Shown: positions 44,395 through 52,747 of the stretch, piece by piece
How the letters are laid out: each line of letters opens with the position of its first letter
Position numbering within the stretch: position 1 is the stretch's first letter
Assembly: GCF_040537815.1 (NCBI RefSeq)
Contig: NZ_JBEWSZ010000001.1
Coordinates: forward strand, 248,001-312,000
Source: Mesorhizobium shangrilense
Lineage (GTDB): Bacteria > Pseudomonadota > Alphaproteobacteria > Rhizobiales > Rhizobiaceae
Direction of reading: 5' to 3'
DNA length: 64,000 bases
Translations under genes and position numbers: made by a program
Notes under the pieces: generated by a model
What the model was told of the DNA's origin: nothing
The model's input: only the letters and a program-made list of their open reading frames with translations
The model's database searches: none

Positions 44395-44829
44395 TCAGGG
44401 CGTTTTGGTGGTCGGCGGGGGGGCGGGTTGCCAGCCGAACAGGTCGTAGAAGCTGTTGAGGCCCCAGCCATGCAGTATGTCGGCGCGCACGAAGAAGGTG
44501 AGCGCGAACAGCGCGGTCGCGAAAATCAAGAGCAGCACGGAAAACCAGACCAGCGCCGAGATCGCCCAGCGCAGCCCGGGCGCGTTGTCCGCCAGGCGCG
44601 CGAAAATGACCAGCACAACCATGAAGACGAACAGGATCGGTATGCCGACCAATGCAATGCGCAGGTCAAGGAAGGAGGCAACGATCGCGATGACCGCTGC
44701 GATGCCGCCGACGCCGAGCGCGTAGCGGACGGCGGGCACGGCCTTGATGGCTGCCTGCAGGAAGCCGAACGTGCCCCCCGGCACGCCTCCCGGAGGGGCC
44801 GGAGTTCCGTCTTGAGCCTTCTTTGCCAT
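44395..44829 (-). CDS. Three-helix membrane protein (paralogue of 43467-44387)
   Basis: The 144-aa protein consists of three transmembrane helices (about 33-55, 58-79, 88-113) and a short tail, ending at GLNSFYDLFGWQP. It matches the membrane part of the next gene (AVPAVRYALGVGGIAAVIAI against TVPALRYALALGVIAALVAI). First gene of a three-gene operon. Similar helix bundles are found as N-terminal anchors in larger bacterial proteins, but no function is established. The gene lies just before a decayed copy of the 2OG-oxygenase end. Confidence 0.7.
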   Translation of the reverse strand: MAKKAQDGTPAPPGGVPGGTFGFLQAAIKAVPAVRYALGVGGIAAVIAIVASFLDLRIALVGIPILFVFMVVLVIFARLADNAPGLRWAISALVWFSVLLLIFATALFALTFFVRADILHGWGLNSFYDLFGWQPAPPPTTKTP

Positions 44830-44902
44830 CACGCCCCCGCAAGCCTGGCGCCTATCAATTGCCAGCTTTGCAAGGAATTGACGTTGGGTCAATCTGAGGG
44901 GC

Positions 44903-45076
44903 GTCATCCTGCTGCCGGAGCCTGGCGAGGATTTGACTGGTGGCGAGTTCGTGCTGACCGAACTGCGCCCGCGCATGCGGAGCCAGGTCGAAGTGGTGCC
45001 GCCGCGCCACGGCGTCAGCCGCCTGCGGTCGGGCATGCGGCATACGGTGGGGATTATCTTCCACGACGCCAAGTAG
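44903..45076 (+). pseudogene. Decayed partial copy of the 2OG-Fe(II) oxygenase gene
   Basis: This segment repeats the last 80 codons of the gene at 41710-42447, with residues of about 197-222 missing in frame: VEVVP joins directly to RHGVSRLRSG. The first 100 bases differ at roughly one in ten positions; the last 70 bases, through GACGCCAAG, are identical to the functional gene. No start codon or N-terminal part exists. The three-gene membrane cassette lies between the full gene and this fragment. Confidence 0.85.
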
Positions 45077-45202
45077 CGGGCCGGCAAAGGCCGTCGCATC
45101 ACGCTGGGTACGCCACAGCTTGTTATTGTGCGGTGCAGCAACGATATTGCTGCAAGTGCGTTGTGCGCGGGCATCGCCATTCCGGCGGACGAGGATACCG
45201 AG

Positions 45203-46366
45203 TTGCGAAACATATCAGACACGATCGCTCGCCTGAGCGCGATGAGCGGCCGGCAGGGTGCTTCGCACTCCAATTATCCAGACCGTTTGTCGGACGTGAC
45301 CGGATTCGGCTCTAATCCCGGCGCCTTGCGTGCACGCGTCTACATTCCTGAAAACGTGCCCGAGAATGGAGCCCTCGTCGTCGTGCTGCATGGCTGCACC
45401 CAGAGTGCCGCCGCTTATGATCACGGTTCCGGGTGGTCACAGCTCGCGGACCAGGAGGGTTTCGCGGTTCTGTTTCCCGAGCAGCAGCGCGCCAACAATG
45501 CCAATCTCTGCTTCAACTGGTTCGTGCCTGGAGACATCAGCCGCGACAGTGGCGAAGCGCTTTCCATTCGCCAGATGATCGAAGCCGTGGTCGTCGCCCA
45601 TGGTCTCGACCGCGAGCGCATTTACATCACCGGCCTGTCGGCAGGCGGCGCCATGGCGACTGCAATGCTGGCTGCCTATCCGGAGGTATTCGCCGGCGGT
45701 GCCATCATCGCGGGCCTTGCCTATGGGAGCGCCTCAACGATCCCCGAAGCCTTCGACCGTATGCGCGGCCATGGCGGTCCGTCAAAGGCCGAACTGCAGC
45801 AGCGCTTGCGCGCGGCCTCGCCCCACAAGGGTCCGTGGCCGAGGATTTCGGTCTGGCAAGGCTCGGCCGACACGACCGTCGTGCCGTCCAACGCGGATGC
45901 GATCCTCGCTCAATGGTTGGGGGTGCATGGCCTGGGCGCCAAGCCCACACGGGTGGAAACCGTCGACGGACAGACACGGCAGATCTGGTGCGACGCCGAT
46001 GGCCGCGAACTGGTCGAGAAATATACCATTGCCCGCATGGGCCATGGCACGCCATTGAAGACGAATGGCGATGACGGGCTTGGCCACGCCGGCCCATTCA
46101 TGCTGGATGTGGGGATATCCTCCACACATCGTATCGCCCGCTTCTGGGGCATTGAGAAAGCCGGCGCACATCGCCAGGCAAAAACAGACACCGCCTCAGC
46201 AGTGCCCGTGTTCGGCACGGCCATACGGACCTACAGCCCGAAGGAAAAGCCGCGCGCGGTCCGCATGGACCCGACGGATGAACCGCGGCCTGAGGCACGC
46301 GGTTCATCCACCGGCATAACCAAGGTCATCGAGGATGCGCTGCGCGCGGCAGGCTTGATGCGCTAG
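45203..46366 (+). CDS. PHB depolymerase-family esterase (alpha/beta hydrolase)
   Basis: The 387-aa protein has the PHB depolymerase-esterase pattern: an RARVYIPENVPENGALVVVL strand, HGCTQSAAAYDHGSGW, the nucleophile elbow GLSAGGAMA, and the catalytic Asp/His in WQGSADTTV and MGHGTPL. A signal peptide is absent, so the enzyme is probably cytosolic and acts on PHB granules, esters or feruloyl-like substrates. A TTG at 45203 with GAGGA upstream gives the family N-terminus (RNISDTIARLS); the longer ATG frame from 45128 is not supported. Confidence 0.85.
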   Translation: MRNISDTIARLSAMSGRQGASHSNYPDRLSDVTGFGSNPGALRARVYIPENVPENGALVVVLHGCTQSAAAYDHGSGWSQLADQEGFAVLFPEQQRANNANLCFNWFVPGDISRDSGEALSIRQMIEAVVVAHGLDRERIYITGLSAGGAMATAMLAAYPEVFAGGAIIAGLAYGSASTIPEAFDRMRGHGGPSKAELQQRLRAASPHKGPWPRISVWQGSADTTVVPSNADAILAQWLGVHGLGAKPTRVETVDGQTRQIWCDADGRELVEKYTIARMGHGTPLKTNGDDGLGHAGPFMLDVGISSTHRIARFWGIEKAGAHRQAKTDTASAVPVFGTAIRTYSPKEKPRAVRMDPTDEPRPEARGSSTGITKVIEDALRAAGLMR

Positions 46367-46574
46367 CCGCTCCTGGTGTGGGTTTTTGGGGCTGTTGCTC
46401 TCAGCCACAATGTTCCGCCAAGCCGTGAGGTTCCGACATGTCATGGGGGGTATTGGCAGGGCTTTGGCGATGTCTCAAAGCCCCGCGGAACCAGGCCTTG
46501 CCAGCAATCGCGCGAGGAGACGACCGCGTCTTTCCGCAGCGAGACTCTCGACAAGAGCCTGATGATGGTGGCGC

Positions 46575-46599
46575 GGAACAATTCATTGGACCGCTCATT
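46575..46599 (+). promoter_or_regulatory. Candidate EcfG/RpoE2 general-stress promoter
   Basis: GGAAC-N18-TT (GGAAC at 46575, TT at 46598) fits the published S. meliloti RpoE2 pattern, with an imperfect -10 (ATTG instead of CGTT). It is 59 bases upstream of the DUF892 gene, a known class of stress genes. Confidence 0.45.
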
Positions 46600-46633
46600 G
46601 TCCCTGCGAGGGCAAGCCCCACAGGAGAAGACA

Positions 46634-47131
46634 ATGGCCAAACAGAAAATGCTCGCAGACCTTTTTCATGACACGCTGAAAGACATCTATTTTGCCGAGA
46701 AGAAGATCCTCGCAACCTTGCCCAAGATGGCCAAGGCGGCCCAGAGCGCCGACTTGAAGGCTGCCTTCGAGAAGCATCGCACCGAAACCGAAGGGCATGT
46801 CGCCCGCCTCGAGAAGGTGTTCGCCATCATCGACAAGAAGCCGCAGGGCAAGACCTGCGCAGCGATCGTCGGCATCACCGACGAGGGCGCGGAAATCATG
46901 GAAGAATACAAGGGATCGCCGGCGCTTGACGCCGGGCTTCTGGCAGCCGCGCAGGCAGTCGAGCACTATGAGATTTCACGCTACGGCACGATGCGCACAT
47001 GGGCGGGCGAGCTTGGCCTGAAGGATGCGGTCGCGCTGCTTGAGGCGACGTTGAAGGAAGAAAAGGCGACCGATGAAGCCCTGACGGGCATCGCCACAAC
47101 AGTCGTCAATCAGCAAGCAGAAGCAGCCTGA
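46634..47131 (+). CDS. DUF892 ferritin-like protein (YciE/YciF type)
   Basis: The 165-aa protein has the DUF892 four-helix pattern: LADLFHDTLKDIYFAEKKIL, then the E-x2-H metal-binding pairs (AAFEKHRTETEGHVARLEKV and AVEHYEISRYGTMRTWAGEL). Members are stress-induced di-iron-type proteins; activity is poorly defined. ACAGGAGAAGACA gives the ribosome binding site. An EcfG-like promoter lies upstream and a small gene follows within the transcript. Confidence 0.9.
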   Translation: MAKQKMLADLFHDTLKDIYFAEKKILATLPKMAKAAQSADLKAAFEKHRTETEGHVARLEKVFAIIDKKPQGKTCAAIVGITDEGAEIMEEYKGSPALDAGLLAAAQAVEHYEISRYGTMRTWAGELGLKDAVALLEATLKEEKATDEALTGIATTVVNQQAEAA

Positions 47132-47137
47132 GCTAAC

Positions 47138-47171
47138 AGGAGGCCTGCCGGCGTTCGGCGGGCCTCCTTTG
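47138..47171 (+). terminator. Intercistronic hairpin
   Basis: A 13-bp stem (AGGAGGCCTGCCG pairing with CGGCGGGCCTCCT, one G-U) with a 5-base loop and short T run lies between the DUF892 gene and the small gene at 47181. It could be a weak terminator or an mRNA-processing stop, and it ends right before the latter's ribosome binding site. Confidence 0.55.
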
Positions 47172-47180
47172 GAGGTTTCA

Positions 47181-47342
47181 ATGGCAAATACCCCATCGAA
47201 AGACCATCGCATTTCCGACCAGGAAGCATTGCGTATCGCCGAGCAAACCGATGTCTCGCCACGGCAGGCCAAGGAACTTGCCAAGGAGCACGGCAAGGCC
47301 AAGGGCGAGCAGGAAGCCCGGAAAACCAAGGACGAGGGCTGA
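47181..47342 (+). CDS. Small hydrophilic protein (53 aa), helix-rich
   Basis: The 53-residue product, MANTPSKDHRISDQEALRIA followed by EQTDVSPRQAKELAKEHGKA and a charged tail, resembles small DUF3606-like proteins of rhizobia. GGAGGTTTCA is the ribosome binding site. It follows the DUF892 gene after a hairpin and may share its stress promoter. No function is known. Confidence 0.7.
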   Translation: MANTPSKDHRISDQEALRIAEQTDVSPRQAKELAKEHGKAKGEQEARKTKDEG

Positions 47343-47532
47343 CGACGCCCCGTTTCGAATTTGACGATGATCGAAACCAGGGGCGGGCAACGCCAGGCGC
47401 TGCCAACGACGCCCTGTCACGGTCAGGAGCGGCTTTTTCGCGCGGGAGCCGTTTGCAAGCTTTCGCGCACGCCGCCGATCGCGTATTGGCCGGGGAAAAT
47501 CCCCTTCAATTTCCAGACCTCCCCGGAAAATC

Positions 47533-49155
47533 ATGATTCGTCTCGAAAGCATCGGCAAGCAGAATGGCCGGCAGATCGTCTTTATCGAAGCCTCGGCTGC
47601 CTTGCAGAAGGGCGAGAAGGTCGGGCTCGTCGGCCCCAACGGCGCCGGCAAGACCACATTGTTTCGCATGATCACCGGGCAGGAACTGCCCGATGAGGGC
47701 CAGGTGCAGGTCGATCGCGGCGTGACCATCGGCTATTTCAGCCAGGATGTCGGTGAGATGGGCGGCCGCAGTGCTGTCGCCGAAACCATGGACGGCGCCG
47801 GGCCGGTGAGCGAGCTGATCCGCGAGATGAGCGAGCTGGAAGCCGCCATGGGCGATCCCGACCGCGCCGACGAGATGGACGACATCATCGAGAAATATGG
47901 CGAGGCGCAGCACCGCTTCGAGGAGCTGGACGGCTATTCGCTCGATGGCCGCGCGCGCGAGGTTCTCGACGGTCTCGGCTTTTCCCAGGAGATGATGGAC
48001 GGCGATGTCGGAAAACTGTCCGGCGGCTGGAAGATGCGCGTGGCGCTGGCGCGTATTCTCTTGATGCGCCCCGATGCGCTGCTGCTCGACGAGCCGAGCA
48101 ACCATCTGGATCTCGAAAGCCTGATCTGGCTGGAATCCTTCCTCAAGAACTTCGACGGTGGGCTGCTGATGACCTCGCACGACCGCGAGTTCATGAACCG
48201 CATCGTCAACAAGATCGTCGAGATCGATGGCGGCTCGCTGACCGCCTATTCCGGCAATTACGAATTCTACCAGCAGCAGCGGGCGATCGCCGACAAGCAG
48301 CAGCAGGCGCAATTCGACCGCCAGCAGGCGATGCTGGCCAAGGAGATCGCCTTCATCGAGCGCTTCAAGGCGCGCGCCTCGCATGCCGCCCAGGTGCAGA
48401 GCCGGGTGAAGAAGCTGGACAAGATCGACAAGGTGGAGCCGCCCAAGCGCCGCCAGACCGTGTCGTTCGAGTTCCAGCCGGCGCCGCGCTCGGGCGAGGA
48501 CGTGGTGACCTTGAAGAACATCCACAAGCGCTATGGCAGCCGCAGCATCTATGAGGGGCTGGATTTCCAGGTCCGCCGGCGCGAGCGCTGGTGCATCATG
48601 GGCGTCAACGGCGCGGGCAAATCGACGCTCTTGAAGCTGGTGGCGGGCGCCTCCGAGCCCGACGATGGCACGGTGGCGCGCGGCCCGAGCGTGAAGATGG
48701 GCTATTTCGCCCAGCACGCCATGGATCTCCTGGAGGGCGAGCGCACCGTATTCCAGACGCTGGAGGACGCGTTTCCGCAGGCAGGCCAGGCGCCGCTGCG
48801 CGCGCTCGCCGGCTGCTTCGGCTTTTCCGGTGACGAGATCGAGAAGCGCTGCCGCGTGCTTTCGGGCGGCGAGAAGGCGCGGCTGGTGATGGCGCTGATG
48901 CTGTTCGATCCGCCCAACCTGCTGGTGCTGGACGAGCCGACCAACCATCTGGACATCGCCACCAAGGAAATGCTGATCACGGCACTGTCGCAGTATGAGG
49001 GCACGATGCTGTTCGTCTCGCACGACCGGCACTTCCTGGCGAAACTCTCCAACCGCGTGCTGGAACTGACGCCCGAGGGCGTCCACACCTATGGTGGCGG
49101 CTATACTGAATATGTGGAGCGCACCGGGCACGAGGCGCCGGGGCTGCGGAGCTAG
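47533..49155 (+). CDS. ABC-F family ATPase (ribosome-associated type)
   Basis: The 540-aa protein has two ABC ATPase domains in one chain with no membrane segment: Walker A GPNGAGKTT (near residue 34) and GVNGAGKST (near residue 358), signatures KLSGGWKMR and LSGGEKARL, and Walker B LLDEPSNHLD and VLDEPTNHLD. A linker helix region (KQQQAQFDRQQAMLAKEIAF) lies between. ABC-F proteins such as EttA, Uup and YbiT act on the ribosome. Which subgroup this is cannot be fixed by eye. It is a single gene. Confidence 0.93.
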   Translation: MIRLESIGKQNGRQIVFIEASAALQKGEKVGLVGPNGAGKTTLFRMITGQELPDEGQVQVDRGVTIGYFSQDVGEMGGRSAVAETMDGAGPVSELIREMSELEAAMGDPDRADEMDDIIEKYGEAQHRFEELDGYSLDGRAREVLDGLGFSQEMMDGDVGKLSGGWKMRVALARILLMRPDALLLDEPSNHLDLESLIWLESFLKNFDGGLLMTSHDREFMNRIVNKIVEIDGGSLTAYSGNYEFYQQQRAIADKQQQAQFDRQQAMLAKEIAFIERFKARASHAAQVQSRVKKLDKIDKVEPPKRRQTVSFEFQPAPRSGEDVVTLKNIHKRYGSRSIYEGLDFQVRRRERWCIMGVNGAGKSTLLKLVAGASEPDDGTVARGPSVKMGYFAQHAMDLLEGERTVFQTLEDAFPQAGQAPLRALAGCFGFSGDEIEKRCRVLSGGEKARLVMALMLFDPPNLLVLDEPTNHLDIATKEMLITALSQYEGTMLFVSHDRHFLAKLSNRVLELTPEGVHTYGGGYTEYVERTGHEAPGLRS

Positions 49156-49178
49156 GGGGAGCGAGTTCCCTTCGAGGC

Positions 49179-50066
49179 CTATTTGCCGGCCATGTGATCG
49201 GCAAGTTGCTGCGCCTGGGCGACAAGCGCGGGGAAGGCGGGGTCGCCCGGCAGGTTCTGGGACATGCAGGCGCGGTAGTCGCCGTCGCCTTTCTCCCAGG
49301 CGGCATTGGCGGTGTCATACGCCTTTTCGTCGTTCTGCTCGGATGCCTGGGCGGCCAGTTTCTGGGCGGTGTCGTTGGCCGAGGTCCACAAGGCGTCGCA
49401 GGCCGCGATCCTTGGAACAGCGGGGGCGGCGGGCGCCGAGGCGATCATGACGCTGTTGCCCTTGACAAGCGTGACGACGACCTGCTGCTCGTAGATCGGG
49501 CCGACATCCTGCGTCCAGCCGCCAAGCCGCGCCATGGCGATGTCGGCGCCTTCAGGCTTCTTCAGCGGAAAGTCGAGCGTTCCCGAGAAGGCGGCGTCGC
49601 TGTTGATCGCCTGGGTGTAGAAGGCATCGAGCTTCACGGCCTCATCGATGCCGGTGGGCAGCCTGAGGCCGGTATCCGTATCGGCGGCCCTGGACTGGAG
49701 CCAGCGTCCGAGCAGCCCCCGCGTCGTTGCCACGAGGCTCGGGCCGTCGTCGCTCTTGGCGTATCTCAGCCCGTCGAGCATACCGTATCCGACATCGGCG
49801 TCGCTCAGGCTTTCCAGATTGATGGTGCCGGTTGCCGGGAAATCCGCAACCGCCAGGGGGCCGAGAAGGGTGGAAAGACGCCCTTCGAGGTCGGACCGCG
49901 CCTTCGCATCGGCTGCATCGAGCGTTTCGACGGGAGCGTTCGCGGTGTTCAGCGCCGCGATGGCTGCAATCGCCTTGTCGCGGGCGGCGATGTAGTCGTC
50001 CTCCGGCGAGGCCGCGAAAGCAGCACTGCTTGCAAGCGCAAACATGACCGTCCAGACCAACCGCAT
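49179..50066 (-). CDS. Secreted protein of unknown function, about 295 aa
   Basis: The product has a clear signal peptide (VMFALASSAAFA|AS) and a mature helical region rich in Ala/Asp (SPEDDYIAARDKAIAAIAAL, then DAADAKARSDLEGRLSTLLG). No motif is recognised. Start 50066 follows GGGAGGGTTACATC and is preferred to the longer frame. Converges with the ABC-F gene with a short gap. Predicted periplasmic. Confidence 0.75.
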   Translation of the reverse strand: MRLVWTVMFALASSAAFAASPEDDYIAARDKAIAAIAALNTANAPVETLDAADAKARSDLEGRLSTLLGPLAVADFPATGTINLESLSDADVGYGMLDGLRYAKSDDGPSLVATTRGLLGRWLQSRAADTDTGLRLPTGIDEAVKLDAFYTQAINSDAAFSGTLDFPLKKPEGADIAMARLGGWTQDVGPIYEQQVVVTLVKGNSVMIASAPAAPAVPRIAACDALWTSANDTAQKLAAQASEQNDEKAYDTANAAWEKGDGDYRACMSQNLPGDPAFPALVAQAQQLADHMAGK

Positions 50067-50364
50067 GATGTAACCCTCCCGTTTCGGCTGCACATCGCTT
50101 GGCTTCTTGGCTATTGTGCGGCAGCCTCGGTGGGAGCGTGTCGCATTAACCATCAATTAACTATCCTGTCGCCTTTGATTCAAATTTGCAGGATACTGGT
50201 TTTGGGTCAGCGAGGCTCTCCAAGGGGCCTGAAACAAGAGAGCCATTGTAAACTGGCGCGCCGCTTTCGTTGGTGGGCGACAGGCTGAATTCCAAAAAAG
50301 AAGCGACGGAACACCGTCGCCAAACGGGGAGGCGTCAGCATCATTTTTGATGAGGAGCGCCAGA

Positions 50365-50646
50365 ATGAAGATCGAAGAAGCAGTTACGGCAGTGACAGCC
50401 GAAGCGAGTGCTTTGCTGTCGTGCCTCGGCCAGCCCGTTATCGCTTACCACGTCACGGCAATCATGAGCGAGGCGGACTTCGAACACGCACGGGAGATGC
50501 AACTCGTCTTGATGCGCCGGAGCATCGAGGCGCTGGTCGATGACGGCCTGGAAGGTGTTGCCGCCGAACATTTCGCATCGCAATTCCACGGTCGCGTCGG
50601 CTCGACCTGGAGGCTGCTGCATCGGTCCGACGGCGCCCCCCACTGA
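50365..50646 (+). CDS. Small protein of unknown function (93 aa)
   Basis: MKIEEAVTAVTAEASALLSC then QPVIAYHVTAIMSEADFEHA; mostly helical, without signal peptide. TGAGGAGCGCCAGA gives a good ribosome binding site, which supports the start at 50365. The 300 bases upstream hold no gene; a GGAAC motif near 50306 lacks a matching downstream element. Function unknown. Confidence 0.65.
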   Translation: MKIEEAVTAVTAEASALLSCLGQPVIAYHVTAIMSEADFEHAREMQLVLMRRSIEALVDDGLEGVAAEHFASQFHGRVGSTWRLLHRSDGAPH

Positions 50647-50721
50647 TCCCGCCCGAACGGCCTTGGTCGGCTTTGGCGGTGCCTGTGTCCGGGGCGGGGC
50701 GGATTGTTTTCCCGGCCTGCT

Positions 50722-52383
50722 TCAGGTCTGCTTCCGCTTCTCCACTTCCGCCTTCCTCAGCAGGAACCGCTGGATCTTGCCGCTCGGCGTCTTCGGCAGC
50801 TCCGAGACGAAATCGATCTCGCGTGGATAGGCATGAGCCGAGAGCCGCTTTTTCACATGCTGTGCCAGTTCCTCGGCGAGCGCCTCGCTGGCTTGGTGGC
50901 TGGGCGACAGCACCACGAAGGCCTTGACGATTTCGGTGCGTTGCGGATCGGGCACGCCGACGACGGCTGCCTCATTCACCGCGGGATGCTCGATCAGCGC
51001 GCTTTCAACGTCGAACGGCCCGATGCGATAGCCGGACGAGGTGATGACGTCGTCGGCCCGGCCGATGAAGCTGATGGAGCCGTCCGGCTCCAGCTCCACC
51101 GTGTCGCCGCTGCGGTAGTAGCCGCCCGAGATGGCGGGGGTTTCCGCCTTGTGATAGCCGTTGAACCAGCGCAGCGGCGAGTTGGCGATGTCGACGGCGA
51201 GGATGCCCGGCTGGTTGGGGCCGAGTTCCCGCCCGGCGTCGTCCAGCACGACGATGCGGTAGCCCGGCATGGCAAAGCCGGCCGAGCCCGGACGCACCTT
51301 GTGCGACAGGCCGTGATGGTTGTTGACCATCATGCCGTTCTCGGTCTGGCCGTAATGGTCGTGGATGGGGGCGGCGAGGTGGGCGTCGAACCAGCGGATC
51401 ACTTCCGGATTGAGCGGTTCGCCGGCGCTGCTGACGACTCGCAGCCGCCCCTTGACGCGTGCGGCGGCCTGCGGCCCCCCTGCCAGCAGCAGGCGGAAGG
51501 CGGTGGGCGAACCGGCAAGGCTGGTGACGCCCAGCCGCTCGATGATGTCGTAGGTGCTGTTGGCGGTGAAGGCACCCTCGTGGAGTGTCGTCGCGATGCC
51601 GAGCAGCAGGGGCCCGGTGATGGCGTAGTAGAGGCCATAGGCCCAGCCGGGATCGGCGATGTTCCAGAAGATATCGTCGGGACGCAGACCGATGGCATCG
51701 CGCATATAGGCGCCGAAGGCCAGCAGCGCGCGAAGCGGCACGGGCACGCCCTTCGGGAAACCGGTGGTGCCCGAGGTCGACATCATCATGAACAGGTCGT
51801 CGCCCCTGCGTAGCGTCGGCTCGCAATAGGGCGAGGCCGCGGCGAACGCGGCGCGGAAATCGATGTCGCCGGCCGGCAAGGCTTCGCTGGGGGAAAGGAT
51901 GGTCGCCACCCGAGGACAGTCCTCCACCTCGTCGAGCTTGCTGCGATTGGCGGTGTTGGTGACGACGAGCCTGGCGCCGCTGGTCTTCAGCCGGTGGTCG
52001 ATGGCTTTCGGGCCGAAGGCGGTGAACAGCGGCTGATAGACCGCGCCGATCCGCCAGGTGCCGAGAATGACCGCCAGCAGTTCGGGAATGCGCGGCAGCA
52101 TGCCGGCCACGACATCGCCGGGGCCGACGCCCGCCGCTTTCAGCACGTTGCCGACGCGCGCGGACATGTCCCGGAGGTCCTCGAAGGTGAATTCGCGCAG
52201 CTGGCCGTCGGCGGAGATCGCGCGCAACGCCAGCCGGTTCTGGCCGGTGTGGCGATCGCAGCATTCGATGCTGGCATTGAGGCCTGTCGCGGGATCGCCC
52301 TGGAGCCGTGCGATTTCATCCTCGATGCGAAAGCGCGCGAGGGCTTCTTCGTAGCGTGGCGGGTGCGCCGGTGTCGTCGTCAT
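50722..52383 (-). CDS. AMP-forming acyl-CoA synthetase (acetyl/propionyl-CoA synthetase-like)
   Basis: The 553-aa protein is an ANL-family ligase: MMMSTSGTTGFPKGVPVPLR (P-loop), AGEPLNPEVIRWFD, YGQTENGMMV (A5), the hinge GRADDVITSSGYRIGPFDVE, and catalytic Lys in KTPSGKIQRF. The pattern WNIADPGWAYGLYYAITGPL is typical of short/medium-chain acyl-CoA synthetases. Substrate likely a short or medium carboxylic acid. It stands alone between a small gene and a type B repeat. Confidence 0.88.
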   Translation of the reverse strand: MTTTPAHPPRYEEALARFRIEDEIARLQGDPATGLNASIECCDRHTGQNRLALRAISADGQLREFTFEDLRDMSARVGNVLKAAGVGPGDVVAGMLPRIPELLAVILGTWRIGAVYQPLFTAFGPKAIDHRLKTSGARLVVTNTANRSKLDEVEDCPRVATILSPSEALPAGDIDFRAAFAAASPYCEPTLRRGDDLFMMMSTSGTTGFPKGVPVPLRALLAFGAYMRDAIGLRPDDIFWNIADPGWAYGLYYAITGPLLLGIATTLHEGAFTANSTYDIIERLGVTSLAGSPTAFRLLLAGGPQAAARVKGRLRVVSSAGEPLNPEVIRWFDAHLAAPIHDHYGQTENGMMVNNHHGLSHKVRPGSAGFAMPGYRIVVLDDAGRELGPNQPGILAVDIANSPLRWFNGYHKAETPAISGGYYRSGDTVELEPDGSISFIGRADDVITSSGYRIGPFDVESALIEHPAVNEAAVVGVPDPQRTEIVKAFVVLSPSHQASEALAEELAQHVKKRLSAHAYPREIDFVSELPKTPSGKIQRFLLRKAEVEKRKQT

Positions 52384-52500
52384 GGCAATCCTCCCTGGCG
52401 GCGTTCCATCTCTTCATGGAGCGCTATCGGGGTACTAAATGCCTGAAATCGCTGTCGTGGTCGATGCGGCGAAAGTTGGTGGGGCAGGTTGGCACTCTGT

Positions 52501-52662
52501 CGCGCCCCCCTCTGTCCTGCCGGGCATCTCCCCCACGAGGGGGGAGATTGGCGGTTCGAGCGCTGGTTCTTCCCTTGCAACGTGGGAGATTGGCGAAAGC
52601 GGGCGTGACTTCTGATCTCCCCCCTCGTGGGGGAGATGTCCGGCAGGACAGAGAGGGGCGCG
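52501..52662. repeat. RIME-like mosaic palindrome, type B
   Basis: Left arm CGCGCCCCCCTCTGTCCTGC, right arm GGACAGAGAGGGGCGCG (one base off), inner arms CATCTCCCCCACGAGGGGGG and CCCCCTCGTGGGGGAGATG, core GCAACGTGGGAGATTGGCGA near 52578. Pair of the element at 30466. Confidence 0.85.
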
Positions 52663-52747
52663 AAGGAATGCGACGGTGACAGATGGTTGACCCTGCTCGC
52701 CATCCGCCCGATAGGTCCGCGCGAGCAAAGCACCCCTGAGAAACCCG

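Noticed and set aside
47506..49131. A 541-codon open frame antisense to the ABC-F gene
   Set aside because: Shadow of a gene with two intact ATPase domains; no domain of its own.
50306..50335. GGAAC motif as a fifth EcfG promoter upstream of 50365
   Set aside because: No CGTT or TT at the required spacing follows; GGAAC sits in a small ACGGAACACCGT hairpin instead.
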